Of a stretch of 64,000 nt of DNA, positions 56,242-64,000 are shown piece by piece. The DNA comes from Akkermansiaceae bacterium UBA7331 (GTDB lineage Bacteria; Verrucomicrobiota; Verrucomicrobiia; Verrucomicrobiales; Akkermansiaceae). The translations under genes were made by a program, and so were the position numbers. The notes beneath the pieces are model-generated. The model was not told where the DNA came from, did no database searches, and saw only the letters and a program-made list of their open reading frames with translations. How positions within the stretch are numbered: position 1 is the stretch's first letter; each line of letters starts with the position of its first letter. The DNA is taken from the NCBI GenBank assembly GCA_002471255.1, contig DKPP01000008.1, forward strand, positions 78,657-142,656, given 5' to 3'.

Positions 56242-56709
56242 ATGGGCTTATTCTCAGGATTACATAATATGTGGACTGGTCTATCCGGATTAGGAAAACA
56301 GGCAGAAATGCCGACTCCTGAACCTGTAGAGCAGAAGCCTAAATTTTCTGAAACAGTGAAACATTTGGCTCAAGCAGGTCTTGAACATGCCGAGGCCTTA
56401 ATGGAAGTTTTTCAAATTGAGCTTAAAGAAGCTGTTAAACGTTTAGAAGCCAAAATCATCTGGCTTGTCTTATGTTTATTTACAGCTTTGTTTGCTTACG
56501 CCCTCTTATGGGGACTCATTATCGTATTGATTGGTGAGTATTTAAATTATTTCTGGGCTTTTGGTATTGCCTTTTTATATCATGCCATTATTGCTCTCGT
56601 ATCGTGCTACCTCTTCAAACGTACATCCGTTGGCCCTGTAGCTCCTGATACTGTTAAAGAACTTAAAGCCGATTACACATGTCTAAAAATGACCATCAAA
56701 GGAAACTAG
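56242..56709 (+). CDS. YqjE/phage-holin-family-like membrane protein
   Basis: A 155-residue protein with two membrane segments (IIWLVLCLFTALFAYALLWG and FWAFGIAFLYHAIIALVSCY, about 75-130) flanked by an amphipathic KEAVKRLEAK segment. This matches DUF1469/YqjE, which databases call phage holin superfamily III, although a lysis role is not indicated here; no endolysin or phage gene is near. It is gene two of the YqjD-E-K-like trio and overlaps the next gene by 31 nt. Confidence 0.75.
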   Translation: MGLFSGLHNMWTGLSGLGKQAEMPTPEPVEQKPKFSETVKHLAQAGLEHAEALMEVFQIELKEAVKRLEAKIIWLVLCLFTALFAYALLWGLIIVLIGEYLNYFWAFGIAFLYHAIIALVSCYLFKRTSVGPVAPDTVKELKADYTCLKMTIKGN

Positions 56710-57083
56710 ATGCATTACTTCGTTGCTCCACCTCTCGTTTAGAGATTTTAGAAGCGTCAGAAGAGATTCATCAGCAGATTCATCTAGCAATGACTCCTGT
56801 GTATAAGGCGAAAGCTTCATTCGAAAGCTTACCTAAAGCTGTGAGATGGCTTAGCTTAGGCATCCCATTATTAGGATCTGCCTTTATTGTTAAGAGCGTT
56901 TTTGCTCATCATCACAATCACAATAGCCATTTTATTACAAAGAAAGCATTACCTCTTGCCAAATCGCTTTTAGTAGAACTAATGCTTACGACGGTCGTTC
57001 CGGCTATCAAGTTTACTGCTAGTAACTTTGTACGCAAAAAAATGTCCGGCGCTTTTGGTCAAAGCACTCCACCACAGTCTTAA
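56679..57083 (+). CDS. Small protein following YqjE (YqjK-like position)
   Basis: A 134-residue basic protein with a hydrophobic stretch WLSLGIPLLGSAFIVKSVF (about 55-73) followed by a histidine-rich HHHNHNSH run and a second hydrophobic stretch (LLVELMLTTVVPAI). I do not recognise the sequence; the position after YqjE suggests a YqjK-like partner. The ATG at 56679 lies within the end of the preceding gene in another frame. Confidence 0.65.
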   Translation: MSKNDHQRKLDALLRCSTSRLEILEASEEIHQQIHLAMTPVYKAKASFESLPKAVRWLSLGIPLLGSAFIVKSVFAHHHNHNSHFITKKALPLAKSLLVELMLTTVVPAIKFTASNFVRKKMSGAFGQSTPPQS

Positions 57084-57141
57084 TGTGAGTTTTATCGAGT
57101 TGCGGATGACGTCAGCTTGGGCTTAATGTTCGAATTACGGC

Positions 57142-57171
57142 TTGTAGAAAGGCACTCAAAACGGGTATAAT
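57142..57171 (+). promoter_or_regulatory. Promoter of the yqeY-ispD run, leaderless
   Basis: TTGTAG, an 18-nt spacer, then a perfect TATAAT at 57166-57171. The in-frame ATG at 57170 overlaps this -10, so it is unlikely to be translated from this transcript. The next in-frame ATG (57179) lies 7 nt after the -10, precisely where transcription is expected to start. Confidence 0.7.
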
Positions 57172-57178
57172 GCCTTCC

Positions 57179-57634
57179 ATGAGTCAAATTTCCGAACAAA
57201 TCATGGCTGAAATGAAGGAAGCCATGAAAGCTAAGCAAACTGTCGTTTTAAATGCTTTGCGTGCATTAAAATCAGCAATGACCAATGCAGCTATTGAAAA
57301 AGGCAATTTACACGCAGTTTTGACCGAATCTGAAGAATTGGCTGTTATTCGCAAGCAACTCAAGCAACGAGAAGATTCAGTAGATCAATTTAAAAAAGCA
57401 GGTCGTGAAGACCTCATTAGCAAAGAAGAGGAAGAAATCGCAGTTATCAAACGATTTTTACCTGCAGAATTAAGCGAAGAGGAAACTATTGCAATTCTTG
57501 ACGCCGTTGTTGCCGAAATCGGTGCTACCAGCAAAAAAGAAATGGGTCAAGTAATGAAACTCATGCAAGAACGTACTGCCGGTCGTGTCAATGGCAAATT
57601 ATTAGCCCAACTCGTTGCTAAAAAATTATCATGA
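57179..57634 (+). CDS. GatB/YqeY domain-containing protein
   Basis: A 151-residue protein of the YqeY family (GatB/Asn-tRNA synthetase tail-like). Signatures are LNALRALKSAMTNAAIEKG (about 22-40), RKQLKQREDSVDQFKKAGR (about 57-75) and the C-terminal KEMGQVMKLMQERTAGRVNG. Function is unknown, though it resembles the tRNA-binding tail of GatB. I chose the ATG at 57179 rather than 57170 because the latter overlaps the -10 box. Its stop overlaps the ispD start (ATGA). Confidence 0.85.
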   Translation: MSQISEQIMAEMKEAMKAKQTVVLNALRALKSAMTNAAIEKGNLHAVLTESEELAVIRKQLKQREDSVDQFKKAGREDLISKEEEEIAVIKRFLPAELSEEETIAILDAVVAEIGATSKKEMGQVMKLMQERTAGRVNGKLLAQLVAKKLS

Positions 57635-58302
57635 TTACGTGCGGTGCCATCATTGTTGCAGCAGGATCCTCACGACGTGCAGGATTCGATAAACTTCTTG
57701 CCCCACTGAATGGCATCCCCGTATTACGGCATAGCATCAATGCTTTTCTTAATTGCCCGAATATTACGGAAATTATCGTAGTATGCCCTAAAGATCGATT
57801 TGATCTCATTATGGATCAAACCGAGACCCACTTGCCGGTCAAGCGAGTGGATGGCGGCTCGGAACGTCATGAATCTGTTATGAATGGGATCAGAGCCCTA
57901 AGTTCTCATCCTACGCTCATTTCAGTACACGATGGAGCCCGCCCTTTAATTACAAAAGAGCAAATTTTGAAATGCATTGATGCCGCTACAAAATATCAGG
58001 CGGCTAGTTCTGCTCATCCCATTACCGATACGCTTAAACGGGGAGATGCAGAGTCGCTTACTACGGATGAAGTAATCATTCGTGAAAATATGTGGGCAAT
58101 GGAAACACCACAGATTTTCGATACGCAGCTCCTAAAATATGCCTATCAGATGGTTACGAATAATAATCTTTTGGTTACAGATGAAGTTTCAGCACTTCAA
58201 TATCTGAAAAAACCGACATTTCTGGTACAAAACAACACCCCCAACCCAAAAATCACATGGCCTCAAGACATTGCTATAGCAGAAGCTTTGCAGTCTGTGT
58301 GA
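57631..58302 (+). CDS. ispD: 2-C-methyl-D-erythritol 4-phosphate cytidylyltransferase
   Basis: A 223-residue enzyme of the MEP isoprenoid pathway that makes CDP-ME from MEP and CTP. The nucleotide-binding start AAGSSRRAGFDKLLAPL (about 9-25), RVDGGSERHESVMNG (about 70-84), SVHDGARPLI (about 96-105) and VTDEVSALQYL (about 185) are all conserved. Its ATG overlaps the yqeY stop, so translation is coupled. It feeds isoprenoid supply, consistent with the menaquinone genes downstream. Confidence 0.95.
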   Translation: MITCGAIIVAAGSSRRAGFDKLLAPLNGIPVLRHSINAFLNCPNITEIIVVCPKDRFDLIMDQTETHLPVKRVDGGSERHESVMNGIRALSSHPTLISVHDGARPLITKEQILKCIDAATKYQAASSAHPITDTLKRGDAESLTTDEVIIRENMWAMETPQIFDTQLLKYAYQMVTNNNLLVTDEVSALQYLKKPTFLVQNNTPNPKITWPQDIAIAEALQSV

Positions 58303-58314
58303 CCCCTCTATTCC

Positions 58315-59163
58315 ATGTCCCCTACGAAACACGTGCTCATTATCGGAGCCGGATACTTAGGAACCGCGCTCGCCAATAGTCTCAACCATGATGGGTTTCA
58401 TCCCATTTTGGCAGATAATCAAATAAGAGAAGGTGTCTTTCATGCTGATATTGCTGACATTGATTCTCTCAATTTGTTAGCAAATGATATCCCAACGCCG
58501 GATATTATCATCTTGGCCGTTAGCACAAAGGGAGGTGACATCAACGATTATAAAAATACGTACTTAAACGGTGTTAACAATGTTTTTACCTGTTTCCCCG
58601 ATAGTACGGTCATTTTCTGCTCCAGCACATCGGTATATGGCATCACTGATGGACGTTGGGCGACTGAAACTCATAATGTCTATCCTCAAACGACTAAGGG
58701 GAAAATTCTTTTAGAAGCAGAACAACTTGTATTGGATCATCATGGGGTTGTCGCCCGTCTTGCTGCTATTTATGGACCCAATCGTTGCGAGTTAGTAAAT
58801 AAGTTCATTACTAAACATCAAAGTTTATCTACCGAAACGGATAAATGGGTAAATTATATTCATCGAGATGATGCGGCAAGTGCGATTACTTTGTTATGTC
58901 AACTCAGACAATCCGGTAAAATTGTCAATATCAGTGATTCTACGCCTTTAACATTAGATGAGATTTACCAATATTTACACAATTTATTGGAAACTCAAAA
59001 CGATCTAGCATCGCCCCCCGAACGCTCAAAAAACAGAGGTCTAACTAACCAAAGAATTTCATGTAATCTCTTATTAAGTTTAGGTTGGGAGCCACTCTAC
59101 CCTAGTTTTTTGGATGGCGTACATAATGTGCTAGAATCATTGGATATACATCCTGAAGAATAA
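58315..59163 (+). CDS. NAD-dependent epimerase/SDR family protein (YeeZ-like)
   Basis: A 282-residue extended short-chain dehydrogenase-type protein. Rossmann motif VLIIGAGYLGTALANSL (about 8-24), the SSTSVYG segment (about 100) with the active-site Ser/Thr-Tyr region, and RLAAIYGPNRCELV (about 145) are visible. It resembles YeeZ-like NAD(P)-binding proteins rather than canonical UDP-sugar epimerases, because the YxxxK is not clear (the region after SVYG reads KGKILLEAE). The substrate is unknown. It lies 12 bp after ispD. Confidence 0.75.
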   Translation: MSPTKHVLIIGAGYLGTALANSLNHDGFHPILADNQIREGVFHADIADIDSLNLLANDIPTPDIIILAVSTKGGDINDYKNTYLNGVNNVFTCFPDSTVIFCSSTSVYGITDGRWATETHNVYPQTTKGKILLEAEQLVLDHHGVVARLAAIYGPNRCELVNKFITKHQSLSTETDKWVNYIHRDDAASAITLLCQLRQSGKIVNISDSTPLTLDEIYQYLHNLLETQNDLASPPERSKNRGLTNQRISCNLLLSLGWEPLYPSFLDGVHNVLESLDIHPEE

Positions 59164-59219
59164 TTACATTTTTTGATATTCATCACTCCATTTTACCGTG
59201 ACAAAACTGTTTAATATGC

Positions 59220-60191
59220 TTGAATGAAAGTGTGTATTACCATCCTTATTCCCTGTTAGCTCATGGATCACTCAATGCGCATACGTCTGAAGTATGCCGA
59301 AAAGGAGCTTTAATCAAAACAGATTCCGGCGGAGTTGCGTGCATTCATCCGTGGCCGGAATTAGGCGATGCCACCTTGCAAGAAGAACTTGATGCACTTC
59401 GTAGTGGAAATCCTCTTCCTTTAGGTCGTAGGGCGTTAGATTGCGCGAAAATTGACGGCCAACATCGACAAGACGGTACCAATTTATTTACCGATTTAAT
59501 TGTGCCTAAGAGCCATGCTACATTACCGGCATGTGTTAGCCCCGCTACGGTACGACGAATGGCGCAGCATGGTTTTACTATGGGTAAAATGAAGGCAAGC
59601 GCACATATTCATTGCACAATCGAGCGATTAAGCCTTTTAGCCTGCATGGTTCCGGATTGGAAATGGCGATTAGACTTTAATTCGTCTATTGATGTGACCG
59701 AAGCTTTGAGATTTTGGAAGCAACTGCCCAATGAATTAAAAGAATTAATAGATTTTATCGAAGACCCTTGCCCTTACACCCACACATCTTGGCTTAGATT
59801 AACTGAGGCAGGTATGCCATTGGCTTTAGATTTAGGATCTAATGAGTCGAGCCAACCTAAAATGCGTACCGACCTTAATGTGACAAGAGTCGTCAAACCG
59901 GCTAGAGAAAAGACACCTAATGATGAAACGCATACGATGATTTTTACCAGTGTGATGGACCACCCTATAGGCCAACTCTGGGCCGCCTATGAGGCTGCCA
60001 TATATTATAAGGAAAAGGGAATCGATCATCCTCCATTATGTGGTTTGGCTACACATTTGCTATTTGAATCCAACCCTTTTATTGAAGAATTGGGTACTTG
60101 CTCCCCTACTCTGAATTTACCTCAGGGCACCGGACTAGGTTTTGATCATTTACTTGAAAAAATCAATTGGCTAGATATCAATGATTTATAA
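59220..60191 (+). CDS. menC: Enolase-superfamily protein, o-succinylbenzoate synthase-like (MenC)
   Basis: A 323-residue enolase-superfamily enzyme that fits MenC, which dehydrates SHCHC to o-succinylbenzoate in menaquinone synthesis. Expected residues can be traced: MGKMKAS (KxK lysine pair, about 119), LDFNSS (metal Asp, about 149), IEDPCP (metal Glu, about 180), LDLG (metal Asp) and RVVKPA (lysine, about 221). The downstream MenG gene supports the pathway. No ATG begins the frame; TTG at 59220 is the likely start, with GTG at 59232 an alternative. Confidence 0.65.
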   Translation: MNESVYYHPYSLLAHGSLNAHTSEVCRKGALIKTDSGGVACIHPWPELGDATLQEELDALRSGNPLPLGRRALDCAKIDGQHRQDGTNLFTDLIVPKSHATLPACVSPATVRRMAQHGFTMGKMKASAHIHCTIERLSLLACMVPDWKWRLDFNSSIDVTEALRFWKQLPNELKELIDFIEDPCPYTHTSWLRLTEAGMPLALDLGSNESSQPKMRTDLNVTRVVKPAREKTPNDETHTMIFTSVMDHPIGQLWAAYEAAIYYKEKGIDHPPLCGLATHLLFESNPFIEELGTCSPTLNLPQGTGLGFDHLLEKINWLDINDL

Positions 60192-60241
60192 TAAATTAAG
60201 TATTTTTTTACATAAAAATTCGAAAAATATGCTTTTTTATC

Positions 60242-60270
60242 TTGCAAAAACATAAGGTCTAAGGTAAAGT
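60242..60270 (+). promoter_or_regulatory. Promoter of tRNA-His
   Basis: TTGCAA, a 17-nt spacer, then TAAAGT, 26 nt before the mature tRNA 5' end. The spacing is ideal for sigma70-type promoters. Confidence 0.55.
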
Positions 60271-60296
60271 CTGCGCACCACAACAAAAAACCAAAT

Positions 60297-60372
60297 GGTG
60301 ATCGTAGTTCAATGGTAGAGCCCCAGATTGTGATTCTGGTTGTTGCGGGTTCGAGCCCCGTCGATCACCCCA
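60297..60372 (+). tRNA. tRNA-His (GTG)
   Basis: A cloverleaf with the anticodon GUG in the loop AUUGUGAU, stem CCAGA/UCUGG, D-arm GUUCAAUGGUAGAG and T-loop UUCGAGC. The extra G at -1, required by histidyl-tRNA synthetase, is encoded at 60297 and pairs with C73. The 3' CCA is encoded. A terminator follows. Confidence 0.95.
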
Positions 60373-60388
60373 TTAATTTTCCAATATA

Positions 60389-60416
60389 AAAAGAGCATCC
60401 TATGATGCTCTTTTTT
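60389..60416 (+). terminator. Terminator of tRNA-His
   Basis: AAAAGAGCATC pairs with GATGCTCTTTT around a 4-nt loop, followed by a run of six U. It lies 16 nt past the tRNA, and only 15 nt before the menG ATG. Confidence 0.85.
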
Positions 60417-60431
60417 AGTTCGAATAAGTCC

Positions 60432-61103
60432 ATGCAAAACCCAGAATTCGTTAAAGCAGCATTCTCAGCCATAGCAAAAAGGTACGTTGCTACCAATCAC
60501 GTACTCAGCATGGGCATTGACTTACTTTGGAGACAACGTGCCGTACAACGGATTTCAGAATGGAAACCGAAAAACATTCTTGATTTAGCCACCGGCACAG
60601 GAGATCTGGCTCTCGCCTTTCAACGAGCTATTCCCGAAGTTGATATTTTAGGATCCGACTTCTGCCCGGAAATGCTAGAAATAGCGCAACAACGTGGTTT
60701 GCGTAAAATGATTTGCGCAGATGCAATGGATCTCCCTTTTGAAGATGAAAGCTTCGATGTTGTAACCGTTGCTTTTGGTTTACGCAATATGGCTGATTAC
60801 GCGGGTGCATTAAATGAAATGAAAAGAGTACTTAAACCTAACGGGCACTTGTTGGTTCTGGACTTTTCATTGCCTGATAATTTACTCAGGGCTCCTTATC
60901 GTTTTTATTTGCATAAGATATTACCGACTATTGCCGGAATTATGACAGGACACAAAGCTGCATATGATTATCTGGCGGATAGTATAGAATCTTTCCCATG
61001 TGGTGATGACATGATTAAGCTAATGGATCAATGTGGTTACCGATTTATCGATGCCGAACCTCTCAATGGAGGCATCGCCACCATTTACACCGCAACTAAA
61101 TGA
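60432..61103 (+). CDS. menG: Demethylmenaquinone methyltransferase (MenG/UbiE family)
   Basis: A 223-residue SAM-dependent methyltransferase for the last step of menaquinone synthesis. Motif I is LDLATGTGDLALAFQ (about 44-58); SDFCPEMLEIAQQRG, VVTVAFGLRNMADY and LVLDFSLPD follow, as in UbiE/MenG. The frame continues upstream to an ATG at 60402, but that lies inside the tRNA-His terminator and the extra residues do not fit, so I chose 60432 (MQNPEFVKAAFSAIAKRY). Its stop overlaps the MATE start (ATGA). Together with the MenC-like gene it indicates menaquinone synthesis, although ubiquinone use cannot be excluded. Confidence 0.9.
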   Translation: MQNPEFVKAAFSAIAKRYVATNHVLSMGIDLLWRQRAVQRISEWKPKNILDLATGTGDLALAFQRAIPEVDILGSDFCPEMLEIAQQRGLRKMICADAMDLPFEDESFDVVTVAFGLRNMADYAGALNEMKRVLKPNGHLLVLDFSLPDNLLRAPYRFYLHKILPTIAGIMTGHKAAYDYLADSIESFPCGDDMIKLMDQCGYRFIDAEPLNGGIATIYTATK

Positions 61104-62590
61104 GCGCAGGAGACGGCCGCGAAGGAGTCATCAGATCCAAAGCCTCAAGAGGCAGATTGGGTGGTAAACTGGCAGGATTGACCCTGCCACAACAAATCCG
61201 CGCCATCGCATTTTGGCCATTTCTCGAACAAGTTTTAAATTTCGTTGTTACAACTTCCGACCAAATTTTTGCTACCCGATTAGGGAACACCCCTAATGAT
61301 ACGATTGCAATTGCCGATGGCATGGGTGCCGTCGTGTTTTTAGTTTGGTTTGGCTTCGTGATGCAAGGCTCAATCATGATGGGCGCTACAGCGATTATTG
61401 CCCGCATGACCGGTGCTAGAAAGTTCAACACGGCACAAGATGGTCTGATCCAAGCCAGTATTTTAGGGTTTATAGCAGGAGGCTTTTCGTGCTTGCTCAT
61501 GTACACCTGTAGTGATTGGTTAATGAGTAATATACTCACCATGTCTGATCTCGCCCGTAGCTACGCCATGCAATATATGAGAGTCGTAGCTTTCGTAGCG
61601 CCGTTTAGTGGCGTTGTTTTTGCCATAAATGCATCTTTACGCGGCTCAGGCGACACAAGACTTCCCTTCTGGATTATGCTAAACGTCAGCGTAGTCAACG
61701 TATTGTTTTGTTTTATATTCGTTTATTCAGGTTTTGGCCTTGCAGGTATCGCGGGATCTACCATCATCGGTTTTTCATCAAGCCTCATCATATTGGTAAC
61801 GATTTTATTCAAAAGACACAAAAAACTTTTTGGCAACTCCCATGATTGCGACGTTGATCAATTATGTTTACAAAAAGAAAAAACATATACCCCTCCTCTA
61901 TTCTTCTCACGCCATTTATTTAAATGGGACTTTTCAATGCAAAAACGCATTTTAAAAGTAGGTATCCCGCAAGCAATTGAAGTATTCGGTATTTGGGGCA
62001 TCCAAATGTTTTGCTTATCGATTATCAGTAAATTATCCATCCCCGGTGCTTTAGGCGTGCACAACATCGCCATTCGTATCGAATCTTTAAGCTTTTTACC
62101 GGGCTTTGCTATTGGCATGGCATCATCGACTTTAGTAGGCCAATATCTTGGAGCACGCAATACATTATTGGCACGTATCACTATTTGGAAATGCCTAAAA
62201 TATGCCGTCATATTTATGAGCATCTTAGGCGTGCTATTTTTCGTTTTCCCAAGCCTATGGATAAGCATTTTCACACCGGGCAATGAAGCCATTTTACAAT
62301 CAGGTACACCTGTATTACGTACAATGTTGTTAGTAGAACCGGTATTCGCTGCGTGTATTATCATGAAAATGTCACTGCGTGGAGCCGGGGACACAAAAAG
62401 AGTCATGATCATTTCTTACGTCGTGATGAGCTTTTTTAGAATGTTAGTGCCTTGGCTATGGTTCACTTACTCACCATCAACCATCTCTTTATGGGGTATT
62501 TGGTTATTGTTTGCTTTTGAAATGTTTATTCAAACAATTATCTTTTACCGCATTATCAAAGGCGATAGTTGGACTAAATTGCAAATTTAG
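61100..62590 (+). CDS. MATE family efflux transporter
   Basis: A 496-residue membrane protein with about twelve hydrophobic segments in two homologous halves. The first half has FLEQVLNFVVTTSDQIFATR and the repeated SLRGSGDTRLPF motif, mirrored in the second half by SLRGAGDTKRVM, both hallmarks of MATE exporters. They exchange drugs or metabolites for Na+ or H+. Substrate unknown. The N terminus is basic and glycine-rich. It overlaps menG by four nucleotides (translational coupling). Confidence 0.9.
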   Translation: MSAGDGREGVIRSKASRGRLGGKLAGLTLPQQIRAIAFWPFLEQVLNFVVTTSDQIFATRLGNTPNDTIAIADGMGAVVFLVWFGFVMQGSIMMGATAIIARMTGARKFNTAQDGLIQASILGFIAGGFSCLLMYTCSDWLMSNILTMSDLARSYAMQYMRVVAFVAPFSGVVFAINASLRGSGDTRLPFWIMLNVSVVNVLFCFIFVYSGFGLAGIAGSTIIGFSSSLIILVTILFKRHKKLFGNSHDCDVDQLCLQKEKTYTPPLFFSRHLFKWDFSMQKRILKVGIPQAIEVFGIWGIQMFCLSIISKLSIPGALGVHNIAIRIESLSFLPGFAIGMASSTLVGQYLGARNTLLARITIWKCLKYAVIFMSILGVLFFVFPSLWISIFTPGNEAILQSGTPVLRTMLLVEPVFAACIIMKMSLRGAGDTKRVMIISYVVMSFFRMLVPWLWFTYSPSTISLWGIWLLFAFEMFIQTIIFYRIIKGDSWTKLQI

Positions 62591-62770
62591 CCCCTTATTT
62601 TTTCTATTCTTTAGCAATCGAGTATATCACTATACCCTAGCTTTTCTTGGGCAAGATTAAAGAATTCATGTCTTTTTTTAAAAAATTTGTGCAAAAATTA
62701 AAGAACGAGTGTCCTAATAGATACAAGAACCTCGTTTCTGAGGATCATAACTTATAACCATTTCACAAAC

Positions 62771-63265
62771 ATGAAAAGCAACCTATTAGTTTTGTCTTTA
62801 ATGATTTGCAGTGCCGGTTTCGCATCGGCTCAAGATTGTTGCAATTCTACAGCCCCTAAAGTAGAGGCTCCTGCACCTCAATCTGCCCTTGAAATTGCTA
62901 AAATGAGCATCGCTAAGCTCGAAAGTTGCAATAAAATCTTAACAGGAGTTGTCGATGAAAAGACAGCAAAAGAAGCTGTGACTGCCTTGGATAAACTTAC
63001 TCAAGAAATCGTTGAGTTTGATAAAAAAGCAAAGAATGTCAAAGCAACACCGGAAGAAATTCCTGCAATGGAAAAAGAGCTGGAAAATGTTCCGGTTATT
63101 GTTAATTCAATCATCGCAAATTGCCAACGTATAGCAAAGGCCAAGCTGAATAGTGATGATCTGAAAAAAGCAATTCTTAGCTTCTCTAAAACTACCGGTA
63201 TTGATTCGATCGTGGAAGAACATCTTACCATCAAGATGGAATCTGAGCCTGCTCCTCAACAATAA
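62771..63265 (+). CDS. Small secreted protein of unknown function
   Basis: A 164-residue protein with a signal peptide (MKSNLLVLSLMICSAGFASA, cleavage near 20). The mature protein starts QDCCNSTAPK, so a Cys-Cys pair is exposed at the N terminus, then an alpha-helical, lysine/glutamate-rich region (KSIAKLESCNKILTG-like helices) to the end. It may be a lipid-free periplasmic helical protein, though the Cys pair allows other options. No family recognised. The 62591-62770 spacer holds an unclear promoter. Confidence 0.7.
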   Translation: MKSNLLVLSLMICSAGFASAQDCCNSTAPKVEAPAPQSALEIAKMSIAKLESCNKILTGVVDEKTAKEAVTALDKLTQEIVEFDKKAKNVKATPEEIPAMEKELENVPVIVNSIIANCQRIAKAKLNSDDLKKAILSFSKTTGIDSIVEEHLTIKMESEPAPQQ

Positions 63266-63282
63266 TATAAATATTTATTTAA

Positions 63283-63316
63283 AAAAAGGCGGTCAATTCA
63301 CATTGACCGCCTTTTT
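63283..63316. terminator. Bidirectional terminator between the last two genes
   Basis: AAAAAGGCGGTCAA pairs with TTGACCGCCTTTTT around a 6-nt loop, with A- and T-tracts on both sides. It terminates the converging genes at 63265 and 63335. Confidence 0.9.
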
Positions 63317-63334
63317 CGTTTCAGAATCTAATGC

Positions 63335-64000
63335 TTATTTTTTAGATTTTTTTGGGGCGTTGCCCTTTTTAGCAATACGATCAAGAGTATCTTGAGATTC
63401 GGTTACTAATTTTAATTCGTTTCGACGCTCGGTATTTAAAGCGTTAGCTTCACGATCAGCGGCTTGGCTTTTCTTGACAAGCTCCTGGTCTGATGGATTG
63501 GCGTCTAATTGAGCTTTGAGATCTTCACTCTTTTCATAAGCCGCATCGACTTTTGGGCCCAAAATATCTGCATTAGCTTCTGCAGAAGCCTTAATACGAT
63601 TAAGGAACTCAACAGCATATGGCTTATTAGACAAATTAGCCATAGACTTAACTAAAAGTCGACGATCATCAACATTCTTAGCAGCTGAAAGCATTTCATC
63701 ATATAATTTCACCATATCTTCGTTTTTGCGATCTCTATCCTTCGATAACACACCAAGCATAGTCAACTTGGCTTGATCACGAATTTGTGGTGGTAATTTT
63801 TCATTTTTCCAAGCTTCAATCATAACCGGTAAAATGTTATCGCTAGGCCATTCGCTTAAACCACGATAAATCACATAAGCCAATTTTGGATTTTCCGAGC
63901 TCTCTTTAACTAATACTTCCAAGACACGAGGATCTCCGGTAGAACCCATCAATTCATAAAGCGCAGATTTAGTGGAATTAGGAGCTTTTGCTAAATTATC
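63335..64000 (-). CDS. HEAT-like repeat protein with coiled-coil and lysine-rich tail (partial)
   Basis: The frame is open to the right edge, so the 5' end lies outside the window; the TTG at 63952 is not the start. Visible residues begin DNLAKAPNSTKSALYELMG and show helical repeat units (RVLEVLVKESSENPKLAYV, NILPVMIEAWKNEKLPPQIR, LLVKSMANLSNKPYAVEFL) like HEAT/ARM repeats. A coiled-coil region and a basic end (KKGNAPKKSKK) follow. The function cannot be told from this part. It converges on the shared terminator. Confidence 0.75.
   Translation of the reverse strand, partial: DNLAKAPNSTKSALYELMGSTGDPRVLEVLVKESSENPKLAYVIYRGLSEWPSDNILPVMIEAWKNEKLPPQIRDQAKLTMLGVLSKDRDRKNEDMVKLYDEMLSAAKNVDDRRLLVKSMANLSNKPYAVEFLNRIKASAEANADILGPKVDAAYEKSEDLKAQLDANPSDQELVKKSQAADREANALNTERRNELKLVTESQDTLDRIAKKGNAPKKSKK

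Noticed and set aside
56242..56709. Phage holin and possible prophage remnant
   Set aside because: The holin-like label comes from the DUF1469/YqjE family name. Neighbours are ordinary envelope genes and no other phage gene is present.
57170..57178. ATG at 57170 as start of yqeY
   Set aside because: It overlaps the TATAAT box, so the predicted transcript would not contain it; the ATG at 57179 fits better.
60402..60431. Upstream ATG of menG giving 10 extra residues
   Set aside because: It lies within the stem of the tRNA-His terminator, and the extra residues (MMLFFSSNKS) do not match the family N terminus.

Overview
The window is an AT-rich (about 40% GC by eye) stretch of a Gram-negative chromosome, densely packed with genes on both strands. 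No rRNA, CRISPR array, integrase, transposase or phage structural gene is visible. Several features together suggest the Verrucomicrobiota (PVC group), possibly a gut or mucosal member. These are a GldA/GldF/GldG-type ABC exporter with a DUF4340 partner, a TPR-secretin resembling the Akkermansia Amuc_1098 family, two giant autotransporters with PATR-type strand repeats, a secreted GH89 alpha-N-acetylglucosaminidase, an MlaEFD lipid transporter and menaquinone genes. This placement is inference from gene content and was not checked by any search.

Layout. 1-4.5 kb: a tandem array of four paralogous secreted proteins of unknown function (the first cut by the window edge), plus a decayed fragment of a fifth copy. 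4.7-12 kb: the Gld-like ABC operon, then a Nif3-family protein and RluD. 12-24 kb: two divergent tandem autotransporters of about 1860 and 2060 residues on the minus strand. 24-33 kb (minus strand): NagZ-like GH3, PyrE, a small secreted protein, a CAU-anticodon tRNA, FolD, an LPLAT/DUF374 acyltransferase, a membrane-anchored hypothetical protein and the secretin. 33-42 kb (minus strand): a GH13 amylase-family enzyme, a CCA-adding-type nucleotidyltransferase, a thioredoxin-fold protein without its cysteines, RseP, L20, L35 and UvrB. 42-53 kb: GH89, SSB, two hypothetical proteins, HemB, RecQ and a degenerate NAD-synthetase-like protein. 53-64 kb (plus strand): MlaE-MlaF-MlaD, an ElaB/YqjD-YqjE-like envelope trio, YqeY, IspD, an epimerase, a MenC-like enzyme, tRNA-His, MenG, a MATE exporter, a small secreted protein and a truncated HEAT-repeat protein.

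How the genes work together. Much of the region concerns the envelope: export (Gld ABC, autotransporters, secretin), lipid homeostasis (Mla, LPLAT), regulated proteolysis (RseP), cell-wall recycling (NagZ) and isoprenoid/quinone supply (IspD, MenC, MenG). The GH89, GH13 and NagZ-like enzymes point to glycan use.

A recurring pattern is the absence of Shine-Dalgarno sequences and the presence of sigma70-like -10 boxes 3-11 nt upstream of the start codon, which predicts leaderless or nearly leaderless mRNAs. The most interesting candidates are the tandem secreted family with signs of recombination, the leaderless promoters, the degenerate NadE-like protein, the structured rpmI-rplT spacer carrying a perfect anti-16S match far from the start codon, and an insertion in UvrB.
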